From Rosa chinensis (lineage: Eukaryota; Streptophyta; Magnoliopsida; Rosales; Rosaceae), in the NCBI RefSeq assembly GCF_002994745.2, contig NC_037094.1:28370956-28434955 (forward strand): 64,000 nucleotides of DNA. Reading direction: 5' to 3'. Below the pieces are notes generated by a model. The model was not told where the DNA came from, ran no database searches, and worked only from the letters and a program-made list of their open reading frames with translations. The stretch's first letter is position 1; each line of letters begins with the position of its first letter. Below, piece by piece: positions 22,401-33,910 of the stretch. The position numbers and the translations under genes were made by a program.

Positions 22401-25400
22401 AAGGCTGGAGTGTTGTGGGAGAATTCAGTAGGAAGGGTCGATTTGCTAAACCATAAACTTCCGCTTTTGGCAACAAAAAAAGGCTGAGGTCCTTTGGGGT
22501 TGTGGGGTGTTAGCTGTGCTCTGGGTCGTTTGATGGAAAGAAATAAAAGAATCTTTGAAGTTTATAGAAAAAGAGGTGGGATTACTTTGGGAGAGAGTTA
22601 GGTTTTGGGCTTCTATTTCTGGAGAATTTAGGAACTATAGCTTATCTTCTATCTTATTAGGTTGGACTGCAGCTGTAGTCTAGGGTCTGTCTAGCCTGTT
22701 TGCCTAGCTTTCTTCTATGTGGACTCCTTGTAATTTGCTTTTCTTGATCTTTCAATAAAAGCCGTTTCTTTTCCCAAAAATAAATAAATAAAAAAGAATA
22801 ATAAATATTGCATTTTATACCCTCTAGCACAATGCAAGAGGACATATGTCAAGCCAACTGTTATTAAGATTCCTGCATTACCTATGATGGGCCACTAAAG
22901 CAGTACAATATACTTCCAGCTTCTACTGGACCAAGTCTTACAAAAAGATCATTTGTGCAGATCGACCATGAAGATGCATCAAATGACCACCATGCAAGTA
23001 TTATAGTATGCACATTCAGAAACTGCACTAAATGGTATTCAGTAGTCCAGAGAGACCAAGATATATAATCATTAAGGTGTTTCCATATGAATGCATATTT
23101 GCTGATATAGACAATTGCATTTATGCTTGTGTCCCCAACTGTACAGGAAACAACATTCTTGGGGATTATAATATATACATATATAAACATTTACAGATCT
23201 GGTACTTTAATTAGAAATCATCTTTGAAGTTGTGTATTGGGTCATATCTTTAAGGTTCCTATGATGTGAAGCCTTGGAAAGCACTTCTCAACCGATTGCC
23301 AATTGGTTTTGCATTGGAGGTCCAACGTCTTCATCATTATTATAATTTGTATTTGAAAATATTGTCAATACAATTTCAGTAGCTAAATACACGTCAAATG
23401 GGGACACTTGGAATTGATTATTGGTATATTATACATTCACAATCAGGATTCAGGAATTACATAGCTTTTCTATTCCACTTCAGCAAAATTGACAATTGAG
23501 TTATTTAAGAAGGGAAGCTAGAGCTCAAAACAAGTGAAATAATTACATTGCAAACTGTTAAAAAAAAAATTACATTGCAAATCATTTCGAAGTCTAACAT
23601 AACAAAGATTCACACAAATCATGTATCAAATGTTGCTTCAAAATGTACTTGGGATTGCAATTTTTTATTCTCTAAAAGCGATAACATATAATATTATTAT
23701 ATGTCCACATGAATTGTATTTGGTAATATATATTGGCTATACCAGTAGTGGAAGTCAGAGGTTCTGTAAAGAAGGATAAGGAACTTACACTGTCATAATG
23801 ACGACTGATGGAAATTGGAAAGAAAGATATGAATATGCATAGCAATCGAACTGCTTCTTCCTGCATGTAACACACCAAGACCGCATGAAACATTTTCTTT
23901 AATAGGAATAATTTTCATAAAAAGATAAAAGGGGAAATGAGAACAGAGGAAAACCAGACAACAGAAAAAGGAAATTAAAAAAACCAAGACAACAGCAGCT
24001 CTCCAATTAGAAGAAATAGCAAAAAAAAGAGTTCTCCATAATTTACAAAAACTGAAGTCCATAGAGACCCTAAAATATGAAACCTCTGCTTCAGCTTTGC
24101 CATCCCACACCAATGGGAGAAAGACAGAGATTTGTCTCTCCAAGGGCTTCGACTTGAACCTCTCAACAATGGTTGTGCATTGCAACCATTTGTATCAACA
24201 TCATATTTACTCCTCAACATTTTGTGCCACAAAGCATCTGGCTCAAGAGGATATCTCCATAACCACTTTCCTAGTAAGGCCTTAGTTCTTTAGGGTAAGT
24301 TTCCCACCCCAAGGCATCCTTTCGCCTTGCTTCTGACAACCTACTCCCATCTAACCTAGAATTTCTGTTATCATCTCCATTCTTCCTTCTTCAGTGTTAA
24401 CCCTAATGAGCATTTTTTCTCAATTGGTTTTCAGCCCAGTAAAAACACAAAAAGGTTCAATTACTTTTAGAAGATTGACCAAGTTCTGATCTTTTTTGGA
24501 GGAAAAAACAAATATTGCATCGTCTGGAAAATGCCAATTGTAAATCTGTAATTTCCACTTTTTCCCTCCCAAGTCTTGAACCTTCAATCAATTCACCTCT
24601 AGCTCTATCCACCATTCCACTCAAACTATCTGCAACAAAAGTAATAAAAATGGAGACAACAGGGCCACCCACCACCCCACCCCCCCCCCCCCCCCCCCGG
24701 GCTACTAATGATGACAGAGAAGCGTGCTAGATATATAGCTATAAACTAAGTCTAAGAAGGTGCAAATGAAACTCTATTTCAAAATTTCATGCAAACAAAA
24801 AAAAAAAATTAAACTCACTAGAAAATAAATATTTGATGTCTAAGGAAAAGTGTGTGTATTAGTAACTTACCCAAACAACCTCCGAGTGATCATCATCTAA
24901 CAACTTCAAAACTGATGGAATGAGTTTCCCAGCATGGGCAGTTCCATCTTTCTTAACAAGTGGAAATCCACCCAACCTAAAAAAACAAAGGAAAGTAGCG
25001 TCATAGGAGTGCCATTACTATCTCTAATATCGTTTGTCAAGATTACACAGTAACTCTATATCTAAGGACAAGATGACCGATGCAATTCCAACTGAAACTT
25101 TTAGGTTACTAATGCTTCAGATATAAGATTTCCATCCAATATTTACTCTTTAGAAAAATACAGATTTGAACATCCTTGCTGATTAGTTTTATCTGGCATT
25201 AGAAAGATCGAGGGAGTTAAAAAAACAATTTCAAAATCTGATACAGGGATGTACAATGCACACATTGTGAGTATGTAGCTGAGTGTGTTTGTGTGAGTGT
25301 TCATGAGAGAGAGAGAGAGAGAGCAGCACTTTATTTTCTTCATTAGGATCTAACTATAAACAAACTAATCATGTTCTTCTTGCATGCCTTGTAAAACAAG

Positions 25401-26346
25401 TACATATTATCTGTGTGGAAAGCATTCACACGTACCTTGTAAGGAGATCTGACATTGAAGCACAAGAGGCCACCTTCACGAACTGAGAAGTTGTCGGAGA
25501 CTGTTTAGCCAACAACAACAACAAAAAGGCATAAGGTAATTTTATGCATATGTCAATTTCATTCACCACAAAACAAGTCAAAAACAAGAAGTACGAAAAA
25601 AAAAGGCTGAAGCTGCAGAATAGCCTTCAAACTACAATTACAGAAGTACAAAATACAAACTCCAAAATTGATTCGCAACAGAAGATGTGTGCGGCCTGAG
25701 AGATATAGTTCACAAACTGAAATGCTTAAGACTATTCTCCCTCGCATTTATTTGAGAAAGATCGTATGCAATGGTTACCTGAAGAGGTGATACAAGCTTC
25801 TGGTACCAAACAGAGTATGATGCCAAGAATCGATCAGAGCTGCATTCCTGACAAGTCACTCCTAGCAAACAAATTCCGGCCCAGCATTTATCTGGCTAAA
25901 CCAGGAGACAATATAAGCAAATTAATTAACATTCAAACAAGAACAAGACTAGTAAGTATCAGAAACTTTCTGTGCCTTGTATACAATAGATTCCGAAACT
26001 TTTCGACTAGTAAAAACACCAAAGTGGAGTAATACTGTAACAAAATGGCTACAAAATTCGAGTCCTGTGCACATACCATGTCACTGGAAACGAGAAGCAG
26101 CAAGCGGTCGACCCAGGAATCAACGGCGGATCTCCAGTGAGTGGTAAGCTTCTGGTCCGTGGGATCTTGTACGGACTCGGAGAGGAGGTTGTGGGTTTTG
26201 ATCATGTGGACGAGGTTGGAGAGGTCGAATGAGGTGCGGGAGGGGAGGTTATCGTCGGGGAGGTGGTCTCTGATGAGGGTGTGGAGGAAGCGAGGCTTGA
26301 GAGAGGCGTCGTGCATGTCCTTAACATGGTCGAAGGCCGACGACAT
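16500..26346 (-). CDS. PELP1: PELP1/RIX1-type ribosome biogenesis protein, 13 exons
   Basis: Exons, all bounded by AG/GT: 26346-26077, 25895-25779, 25500-25436, 24976-24871, 23860-23789, 22237-22178, 22073-21944, 21861-21668, 21501-21317, 19785-19658, 18853-18573, 17810-17567, 17137-16500. Phases fit throughout, giving 829 residues with no internal stop. The protein matches the plant homologue of PELP1 (NUC202/RIX1 domain): a helical-repeat body (for example KLAHCLALIPKSKGDEESW, RLLVPPGKDPPPPLG, LHSYSLDLLTAI) and an acidic C-terminal tail (about the last 60 residues) ending DVGPDSDSE. Family members act in the nucleolus in the Rix1/PELP1-TEX10-WDR18 complex, which is needed for ITS2 processing and 60S maturation; vertebrate PELP1 is also a nuclear receptor co-regulator. 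The first ATG starts MSSAFDHVKDMHD, as in relatives. Introns 4 and 5 carry LINE fragments. Exon edges are my own reading and untested by transcripts. Confidence 0.85.
22395..22800 (+). mobile_element. 5'-truncated LINE fragment in intron 5 of PELP1 (antisense)
   Basis: On the plus strand, opposite to the host gene, broken frames read the C-terminal tail of plant L1-type ORF2 (RLMERNKRIFEVYRKRGG, then GERVRFWASISGEFRNYSLS). A short 3' UTR follows, then an A-rich tail (AAAAATAAATAAATAAAAAAG, about 22775-22796). Only the last 400 bases survive, which is typical of incomplete target-primed reverse transcription. It lies wholly within the intron between 23788 and 22238. Target duplication not resolved. 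Confidence 0.65.
24000..24676 (-). mobile_element. Decayed LINE reverse-transcriptase fragment in intron 4 of PELP1
   Basis: In the same orientation as the host gene. The minus strand reads reverse transcriptase pieces (GPVVSIFITFVADSLSGMVD, KVEITDLQLAF) and then the region after RT (ALLGKWLWRYPLEPDALWHK, RGSSRSPWRD), in several frames with stops. The YADD-type catalytic motif is lost (the copy reads QLAFSRR where QFADD is usual). The 5' edge abuts a 19-base C run at 24680-24698. Different LINE region and orientation from the piece in intron 5, so it was a separate insertion. Confidence 0.7.
24680..24698. repeat. Homopolymer of 19 C at the 5' edge of a LINE fragment
   Basis: Nineteen consecutive C on the plus strand (19 G in the LINE sense strand), preceded by CACCCACCACCCCA. 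Long C/G homopolymers are rare in plant nuclear DNA. This may be non-templated addition during retrotransposition, slippage, or an assembly error. Confidence 0.95.
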
Positions 26347-26617
26347 TGGAGCCAGGAGGGTCTGAAAATGAAGTGGGGGTGAGGGTGAAGAGAATTTGAA
26401 TGAAAGGAATTAGGGTTGGGTGGTGAAGAAAACGTGAAGAGATGATGGATGATGGGTTTAAGGAAGAAGACGGTTACTTTGTTTCTCCCCCAGTAGCCTC
26501 CTCCCTCCCAGGGTTTTAGACCGTTTTGGAATTGGATGTACTAGGGTTTTATGCCACCTAAACTATTATAATGATGATATCCAATATATGTTAGATATCT
26601 GTAGGTTGCTACAACGA

Positions 26618-26689
26618 GGATCCGTGGCGCAATGGTAGCGCGTCTGACTCCAGATCAGAAGGTTGCGTGTTCGATTCACGTCGGGTTCA
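26618..26689 (+). tRNA. trnW-CCA: tRNA-Trp (CCA)
   Basis: A 72-nt cloverleaf. The acceptor stem GGATCCG (26618-26624) pairs with CGGGTTC (26682-26688), with two G-T wobbles, followed by discriminator A at 26689. The D-arm box is GGCGCAATGGTAGC-like (A box), the anticodon loop CTCCAGA carries CCA, and the T arm contains GTTCGATTC (B box). No intron, as in plant nuclear tRNA-Trp genes. It lies between the PELP1 start and the RAD1 stop, in opposite orientation to both. A short T run downstream (near 26710) could end polymerase III transcription. Anticodon and stems are read directly; nuclear origin is inferred from flanks. Confidence 0.96.
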
Positions 26690-26969
26690 ATCCCTCCGAT
26701 CCTATCATCTTTTTGGGTTCTCTTTTTCTTTGTTATTTGTATAATAATTAACACATCACTTCATTCCCATAAGGATAATCCTTTTTGATTTCTTTTTGTA
26801 ATTTGTAAAATAATTAAACTCCACTTCATCACTGTGAACTGGGATAAAGACTGATTTTTTCCTCGAATGCATGACGAGTTTCACTAAAGATATCTGTAAC
26901 AGCTGAAAGTGAGATTCACTGCTGCAATTACAATGTTGAGTAGTTGGACGAACTACATTCAAGTAATAT

Positions 26970-29489
26970 CTAATCATGTATTGTGGCTTCATCTTCCTCC
27001 GGTTTCACGAAGAATTCAATATAGGCAATTCGACTAGGTTGTTGATAGCCAGCAGAGTCTATGCGCGGGTGTGAAGTAGTTGGTCTTGCCACTGAAACCA
27101 AGTGCTGTACTTTCAGCAATCCACCTCTCCCAATAGTCAACTTGCTTCCTCTGTTATCTTTAATGACGGCGCTGGGAATGTTTGAAGTTGTTGCTCGAAG
27201 GAATTTGTATTTATACCTAAAAATATCAGGGTAACACCAACACGATGAGAAAGGTGGAAATGCAATGCACAGTTAATGTATTTTTGAAAAGTGATGTAAG
27301 ACATGCCTGTAAGATACTTGACGATCACATTGAAATGCTACCAAGAGATCAGTATTGACATAGTATGTAAAGTCTATCTGCAAGCAAAACAGAAAAACTG
27401 TAAGAAAATTTTAATGATCACAATAGATGCTTGCCTGTATGAAGGAAACAGATTTTAATTACCTGTAAATCTCCATGGCCTTCACCTCTAAAGGTAACAG
27501 TAGGAGGATTTGGTTGCAGGCTGATCTGGATGCTTGATCCAGGCCATTCAAGATCATCAATCGCTTCTTTCAGTGCTGCAGACTGTGGTGTAGATTACAT
27601 GTAACACAACAGAAAGGTTAAAGAATTTCAGCATCAATCAAGAACATATTCAATATGCAAAGAACATTCATTCATGTTTATGTTCTAAACTTCTCACCAC
27701 CACACATTGTTCAGTCATCAGTGAATACGTTACTCTTTCCTTCACAACTATCATGTATTGGTTTTTACTCAAGGCTAATGCCAAATAAGTCGCATGTGGT
27801 TAGAAGACCTCTGATTTTAGTCTCATTTGTGGCACACTTACACTTTTAAAACAGGGAAAAATCAGTAATTAGCCTTTCTGCTTACACTAGATTGATCACT
27901 GAAGGAACACCAAGTAATACAGCACACAGATATTGACATCTACTTATAAACACATACATCATCAACTTATTGATAAACAAAGGTTTAACTCATGACTCAG
28001 AGACACACAAGCATACGCAAAGTCCACATGAAACCTTCAATAATATTGAACTATCAGATGCATTGAAATACCTCAAACTTTATGATAGCTGTCCAATATA
28101 AAGGCAGTAAACCAATATGTATAATAAGGTGCTCAACAGAAGTTGAGTTGTAGATATTGGAAGTTGATTTGATGATACTGTAAGTTGCTTTTACAAAATG
28201 CAAACAAGGTCTTGTCACCTCAACAATAGTTAAACCCATTCTTTGTTATACCTTCAAGCACAAATCTTCCTTTTGTAACATTTAATCCAGCAGATATGGG
28301 TTAGAAGGTGGTTCAACAAGTGGAAAAAGGAGATGTTGGTTTCTAAAAGTGAAAGATTTTTACTAGAAGCTTCTTTGGGGATGCCTCAGTTGCATCATTG
28401 ATACATTTGAAGCCTAAAACAAACCCATGAAAGGTCATCTTCTATTCTAACCCCTCGTAACTATTTTAACCGACAGCATAAGAATTTCACTTGTGTACCA
28501 AATGAGCATACCTTAACAGTAAAAGAGATCGGAGTGCTCCCTGCTGGTTCAAAATTGTAGTCCCACGAAACTGTATCTGGGATTCTTGTCCTGATCTCGG
28601 CATAAATGCAAGATTCCAATGAATCAACAGACCTAACAAACAAGTAAGAGACACATTGTAATGACAATATGCAATTCATTCCATGTAATGATAGCATACA
28701 TATAAGTGTAATAACATAAAGCTCTATTCCTTTGCAGTTGTACTGTTGCTATATTCCCTCAAATTGCTCCCCACCCCCGTTTTTCAATCGCTAAAAAGTT
28801 TTAATATCACAATCAAGCAGTGATTCACCACATCATTCCCATTTCAGACAAAATTAAACAAACACATAAAATGACTTTAGACTCGATTATAAGAGATACA
28901 ATTACAAGAATGGGGCATATGAACGTACTTGACAAGAAGCTGCATATCAGGACCGGGATATTGAATCTCAATTACACTTGATTTCCCAGGAACTGAAAAT
29001 GTGTTCAAGCAATCCACAAAGAGGCCCAAACTCACTCCAAACCTGGGCCGCCCATGCCCTTTGAATTCGTAACGAACAAAAAGCTACACGAATCACCACG
29101 ATTCCATTCATTTCCGGCGAGATCCAATACGATTTTAACAGCAAGTAAAAAAGTGAAACTCGTAGCAGTGCTAGTAACTAGTTAAACTACCTCGCGCTGC
29201 AGATACACTTTGGCCTGGAGACAACCGGTTTCCTCGACAATCAAAACGACGCCGTGCTCCGATAGCTCCACGACGGCGTCCTAATTTGGAAGTAGGGAAG
29301 GAGAGAAGGTGGTGAAAAACTCTAGATGAGGAAATTGAGTTGGGGAGAGGGGGGGATGGGAGTGGGACTGACCTGATGGCGCTTCCATCGGACGGTGGTG
29401 AAGGCGTCGACCATGCCCTGGACGTTGTCGAGCTGGCACACCAGATCGGGGGCTTCCTCGGCCTCTGATTCCGACGGCGACGCGTTCAT
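26970..29489 (-). CDS. RAD1: Checkpoint clamp protein RAD1 (9-1-1 complex), 7 exons
   Basis: Exons: 29489-29373, 29280-29191, 29083-28929, 28632-28512, 27582-27463, 27377-27307, 27216-26970. Phases fit, giving 306 residues, the normal length for plant RAD1. Recognisable blocks are LVCQLDNVQGMVDAFTTVRW, RYEFKGHGRPRFGVSLGLF, YPGPDMQLL, ISLQPNPPTVTFRGEGHGDL and the C-terminal YIEFFVKPEED. RAD1 forms the PCNA-like RAD9-RAD1-HUS1 ring loaded at DNA damage to activate ATR signalling and assist repair. The ATG at 29489 is chosen; an in-frame TTG six codons upstream is not a likely start. Introns 1-5 are GT-AG. Intron 6 appears to use a GC donor (27306-27305). Exon edges come from reading and fit the conserved protein exactly. 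Confidence 0.92.
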
Positions 29490-31369
29490 CTTCGTCTCCT
29501 CACTCAACTACTTCTTTGGTTAAGGCCACAAAGCGGGAATCTCCACTCCCTCCTTTCCCTCCTTTTCATTATATAGGCTCAGACCCGTGCTGTTGAAATT
29601 GTTTCATCAATTTTTATATTTTTTGTGTTTTTGTAGATTACCCTAATAGCCTTTGAGATTATTTCATCATAAGTTTTTATTTTTCTTGTAAAGGATGTTT
29701 TATTTTATGACAAATCAAAATTTGGTGAAACTTTTGACACTAAATTTTGGCTTCTTTTTATAGTAGTAGAGGTATACTTTTTTTCTTTTTTATTTGTAAA
29801 GCTAAAGGAACGAAACATGAGATAAATTAATTAAAAAAACACATAATACCTGTGGTCAAGAGAGAAGTGTTTCCTTCTTCATAAAATTACCAAAGCGTTT
29901 TTAAGCTTTTTAAAAGCATAAAAGTTCTTCTATGCACCAACGGTGCAAGGGAACCAGCAGATTTAGTAAATCTCAGCATTTGATATTTATAAGCAATCTT
30001 TTTTTTTAATAACAAAAAAAATACTTAATGTTATCGGACCGTCCATTAATGTTGGTGCAATTGCAAGTCAGTACACTAAATACTCTCTTAAAATCAATCT
30101 ACAACGGATCACGAGCATCTTTAATCTAAGGTCTCATTCTCAAATCATGCACAATGTGGCATTGTAATGATGCAACACATGTTCAACTATTCCTTACATA
30201 ATTTTTTTTTTAAGGGAAAATCGTCCAAACAACACTCAAACTTTGTTCGATTATTTGTACTCATATTTTTTCAAATATCAAAATGGTACCGCGCCATTAA
30301 AGCCCGACCCAATTTTCGCACCTAGCAACAGTAAAAACGTTAACCCCGTTAACTTTTGAGGGGTAAAATTGGTACTTCGTACAATAAATCAATTTTAACT
30401 TATTTTTCTTTTCATCAAAACTCAAAAATATTGAAAATACAATGACTCTGTCTCTCTTCTCTCCTTTGTTATCTCTTCTCTCTGCCCTCTCTCTCTCGTC
30501 TTCATTCAGCGTTTATCAACAACCCCTACCACATCCCAACCCTTGACATTGCCGGCCACCATCAGCCTAGCTCTCTTCTGCTTCGGATGAGCCTTCTTAA
30601 TTGAGTCTTTCTTACCGCCGGCATCCTCATTGACCTCGTCATCTTCAACCATCATACACCTCCCAAATATGTCAAGGATTTTGGCGTCAATTTCAGCTTG
30701 TGGAACTTTGGGGTTTATCGTCCTCACTCCATCCGAAAGAAGAAGGATCTTGAGCAGCAGAACATAATCTCGCTTGAGGAACTCTTACCCATCTTCTTGC
30801 ATCAATTTTATTAATTGGGTATCAACAAATTGGACTCTTTCTCTCTCAAATTTATGGGATTGTAACTTGGACTTTGGTGATAAAAGGACATTCCTGAAGC
30901 TGATATGTCTCTCAAGACAGACGTTTCAGTGAACCACCAACACTACCTTCGCTCAATATAATAGAGTTATCGACACTTCTTCATAATTTATCAAGACTCA
31001 TCCTCATATTGAAAGACAAATTTCCCTTAACCACCAAGCTAGAGACATAACTCATGATATGTGATACTTACTATAAATATATACGATTATTACTTGGCAA
31101 AAGTAATAAATAAAAAAACGTACAAACGCCTTAACTCATTTCTTTTGAACCTCTTCAACCGCATTCATCTCTTTATTCATTTTTTTTTCCTCAAAGCTTC
31201 ATTTTTCTTTCCCTCATTTTCCCCCCTTTTCTTTCATCTCCCTCAATTTTTTATCTTCTTTCTTCTCATTTATTATTATTTTTTAATTTCATCCTCCTTT
31301 AGATCTTCTTCATATCTAAACAAATGATAAAGTCAACAATTTTTTTTCCTTCAAATTTTATAGTTTCTT
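29490..31369. other. Gene-poor AT-rich stretch with an unrecognised minus-strand frame
   Basis: The first 60 bases include the RAD1 5' flank. Around 30215-30370 is a stretch beginning GGGAAAATCGTCCAAACAAC, with a GTTAACCCCGTTAAC palindrome near 30338, that resembles a transposon end, but no partner end was found. On the minus strand, 30765 to 30506 is open and reads INPKVPQAEIDAKILDIFGR and a lysine-rich tail; I do not recognise it. CT- and T-rich low complexity fills 30440-30500 and 31170-31300. Confidence 0.35.
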
Positions 31370-31590
31370 TATCGTCGTTCTCCTGATCACCGCAATTATG
31401 GCATCCTGATTTCAGAGCTATGTAGCAAAAATTGACTTCAAACACTAGATAATTGGGCAAGAGCTTCCTTAAATCAACGGATGATATAATAATACATGTA
31501 AAAACAAAAACGGCATTTGATATTAGATCCCATCTTTGCTTTTGGCTTTTTTAATTGTTTATGACATGATAAAATTTCAATGAGAGTCTC
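31370..31590. repeat. Dispersed repeat, copy 1 of a 220-bp segment
   Basis: Closely similar in direct orientation to 32970-33190: shared blocks TATGTAGCAAAAATTGACTT, AGATAATTGGGCAA, ATCAACGGATGATAT and TTGTTTATGACAT. In this copy the LRR-like segment (31745-31835) follows it; in the other copy the matching segment (32806-32890) precedes it. Confidence 0.85.
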
Positions 31591-31835
31591 GAATTACAAT
31601 CAACAACGGCAATGACAAATGTACCTTGAATTAGAACTTTGGATAAATTGAGATATCTATCTCCAAGTACCGACAAAGCATCTTCTCCCAACATCACCAT
31701 AGCATTGACGATCTCGATGACTCATAGTTGGGGACATTTTTTAGCAATCAATTTGAGGTCCTTTTCTCTACAGAGCCGACAGATTTTGAATTTCATAATA
31801 TTAGGATACCTGTGTAGCAGTTTCGCCTAGCACAC
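31591..31835 (-). pseudogene. Leucine-rich-repeat gene fragment
   Basis: The minus strand reads LLHRYPNIMKFKICRLCREK, DLKLIAKKCPQL, a stop, then VIEIVNAMVMLGEDALSVLG. The pattern of CP.L followed by I..I.A...I....AL resembles the leucine-rich repeats of F-box/LRR proteins. An in-frame stop and lack of any flanking domain show it is a relic. The part at 31745-31835 recurs, more decayed, at 32806-32890. Family assignment is tentative. Confidence 0.35.
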
Positions 31836-31957
31836 AAATCAAATAAGAGTTTTGTGGGTTCTGAATTGTGAGAAAACAAGATCTATTATTAATATTTTTT
31901 TTTCTGGTGGGGGCAAATTATATAAAAACTCTCTCACAATTGATAAATATCATAATC

Positions 31958-32164
31958 TCAACGGAAGCAGTTGCCCCCACTCATCTCCCTCCGGGTGTCA
32001 CTGTTTAGCAACGCCTCCATACACAGTGACGCATGAGCCAGCGCAATCGGGTACTGCGACTTGTTCCCCGAGTTGTCAAACTCGTTCACCGACGGATTCG
32101 CCCCGAGTTCTCTGGAACTCGAACCTGACTCAAACAACTCCTCCGAGACTCCCGATCCTGCCAT
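31958..32164 (-). other. Unrecognised exon-like open frame, 68 residues
   Basis: It starts at the ATG at 32162-32164 and reads MAGSGVSEELFESGSSSREL through YPIALAHASLCMEALL to a stop at 31958. Serine-rich N-terminus, then a short helical stretch. Its composition (higher GC than the flanks) looks like real coding sequence, for example a first exon cut off from its gene. No GT donor continues it convincingly, and I cannot name a family. It lies between the two copies of the dispersed repeat. Confidence 0.3.
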
Positions 32165-32805
32165 AATCACTAAAACTACATGAAAATGGAACACCTTTGG
32201 AAAGAAAGAAATGCAGTAAAAAAAAAAAGTATAAGAACCATGAAGCATCGCTTCTTTGAAACCTTATATCTCTCTCTTCTTGACAATAATGAAGAAAGGG
32301 TTGAGGAAGAGTTTAGGAGAGACGACAATTCTTACATTACTCTAAATATCAGTACTAAGTACTCAGCCTATCACAACTGTTGAACCGTTGATTATTGAAT
32401 TTTAATCAACGGCCCTCCAAAAGGTGATACCTTTATATTGTGAGAGAAAGTGTGAACAAACTCATGGCGACGATGTTATACCTATCCCTGGTGCGTGCCA
32501 CTCAGCCCACTCTTCTTATTCTGTCCCACATCATATAATGTTTTTTTTTTCTAATTTATCAGCAACTATGTGCTGTTCTTGAGCACCATGATAATTTCAT
32601 TAATTGAAAACCAATAAGCATTTTTGTGAACTCTACTTGTGTTTTTCAGGGATAACTAAGATGAAGAATCTTGATGATAATATTGATTCATTGAGAGTGA
32701 ATCTAACTACAGAACATAAGAAAGAGATTTTAGATATGATGGTCCGCTAGCTCAGTGGCGGTTCAGAAATTTGAGAAAGAGATCTTGATGATAATATTTT
32801 TCAAC
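32165..32805. other. Intergenic, AT-rich
   Basis: No supported gene. A small open frame at 32180-32383 shows no motif. A short stretch near 32741-32765 resembles a tRNA D arm but no cloverleaf follows. Confidence 0.4.
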
Positions 32806-33190
32806 AATCAATTTGAGGTCCTTATCGCTATAGAGCCGAATGATTTTTAATTTCGTAACATTAATATACAAACGTAGCAATTTTGCCAGCACACAGATGG
32901 AATATCATCAAATAGAAAGAACAAAGTTGAGCTTTAAGCTTCTTCTTTTTTTTTTTCAAAATTCGTAGTTTCGTTATCATCGTTCATCCCCACCGCCATT
33001 ATCGCCTGCTCATTTCAGAGTTATGTAGCAAAAATTGACTTCAACTACTAGATAATTGGGCAAAAGCTTCCTTGAATCAACGGATGATATATATAATAAT
33101 ACAAGTAAAAAGAAAAACAGTGTTTGATATTAGATCCCATCTTTTTTGGCTTTTTTAATTGTTTATGACATAATAAAATTTCAATGAGAC
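32806..33190. repeat. Dispersed repeat, copy 2 (segments in swapped order)
   Basis: 32806-32890 matches 31747-31830 and 32970-33190 matches 31370-31590, both in direct orientation but in reversed order relative to copy 1. The right edge ends about 20 bases before the second MULE-like element. Confidence 0.8.
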
Positions 33191-33399
33191 TGGCTTGGTT
33201 GATTTTTTTTTAGGGGTCGTGACCACTTACCCAATTTTAACCAAAAAATTGCCCACTTGCTCCACTAAGAGTTTTTTGACCCCATTTACCCAATCTAACT
33301 TCTACTGACATAATTACCCTCCTTTTAATCTCTCTCTCTCTCTCCCCCCCCTCACCGATCTCTCTCCCTCTCTCTCTCTCTCTCTTTCTCTCTCTCACT

Positions 33400-33910
33400 G
33401 AACTCCGTCACGCTCGACGAATCCGGCGACCCAGACCGCAACGACTTCTCTCTCTCTCTCTCACTGATGCTCAACCCAGGCCTCCGGCGACCTAGGCTTC
33501 TGACGAATCAGATCGTCGAACTTCCAGTGCCACTGGAGCATCTCCACTGGTTGTACATGTCCAGGTCCATCGGGTTGTCAGAGACCCAAACCGTCAGGAC
33601 AAACTGCTCCTCCTCGCCGGGCACGTCGGGTGCTATCGTCGTTCTCCTCCTCGCCTTGGACGACGTCAATCCGCGTCAGAGCTTTCTCCAATGACCAGTC
33701 GAAAGAGGTCGTCAAGCTTCTGGAGAAGCAGTCGACGTCCACCGTCGATGAGCTCCACCATCAACCTCGTCCCAAATCCAATCGATTCTGGAGCTTCAAG
33801 GTCCGGCCATTTGCACCTGCAATTTCACAGTTCCGGCCGGCCGATCAGACAGCAAATAGTGCGCCGGTGCCTCCGTCCCTGGTCCTTCAGATCCGGTGCC
33901 CAGAGCAATT
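33400..33910. other. GC-rich block inside the MULE-like element, possible captured gene
   Basis: Base composition jumps from about one-third GC to well above half GC. Overlapping open frames on the plus strand (for example 33630-33953, containing SNDQSKEVVKLLEKQSTSTV) read like coding DNA, but no frame shows a family signature. CT repeats border it at 33330-33465. Confidence 0.4.

Noticed and set aside
24515..24730. Proline-rich open frame across the C run
   Set aside because: Antisense to a LINE reverse-transcriptase fragment, and its proline tract is the C homopolymer.
29487..29507. Upstream start for RAD1 six codons earlier
   Set aside because: The codon at 29505-29507 is TTG, not ATG; the first ATG in frame is at 29489.
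30215..30370. Transposon-like left end (GGGAAAATCGTCCAAAC)
   Set aside because: No matching inverted end or target duplication found in the window.
32741..32770. tRNA-like GTCCGCTAGCTCAGTGGCGG
   Set aside because: Resembles a D arm only; no anticodon arm, T arm or acceptor stem follows.
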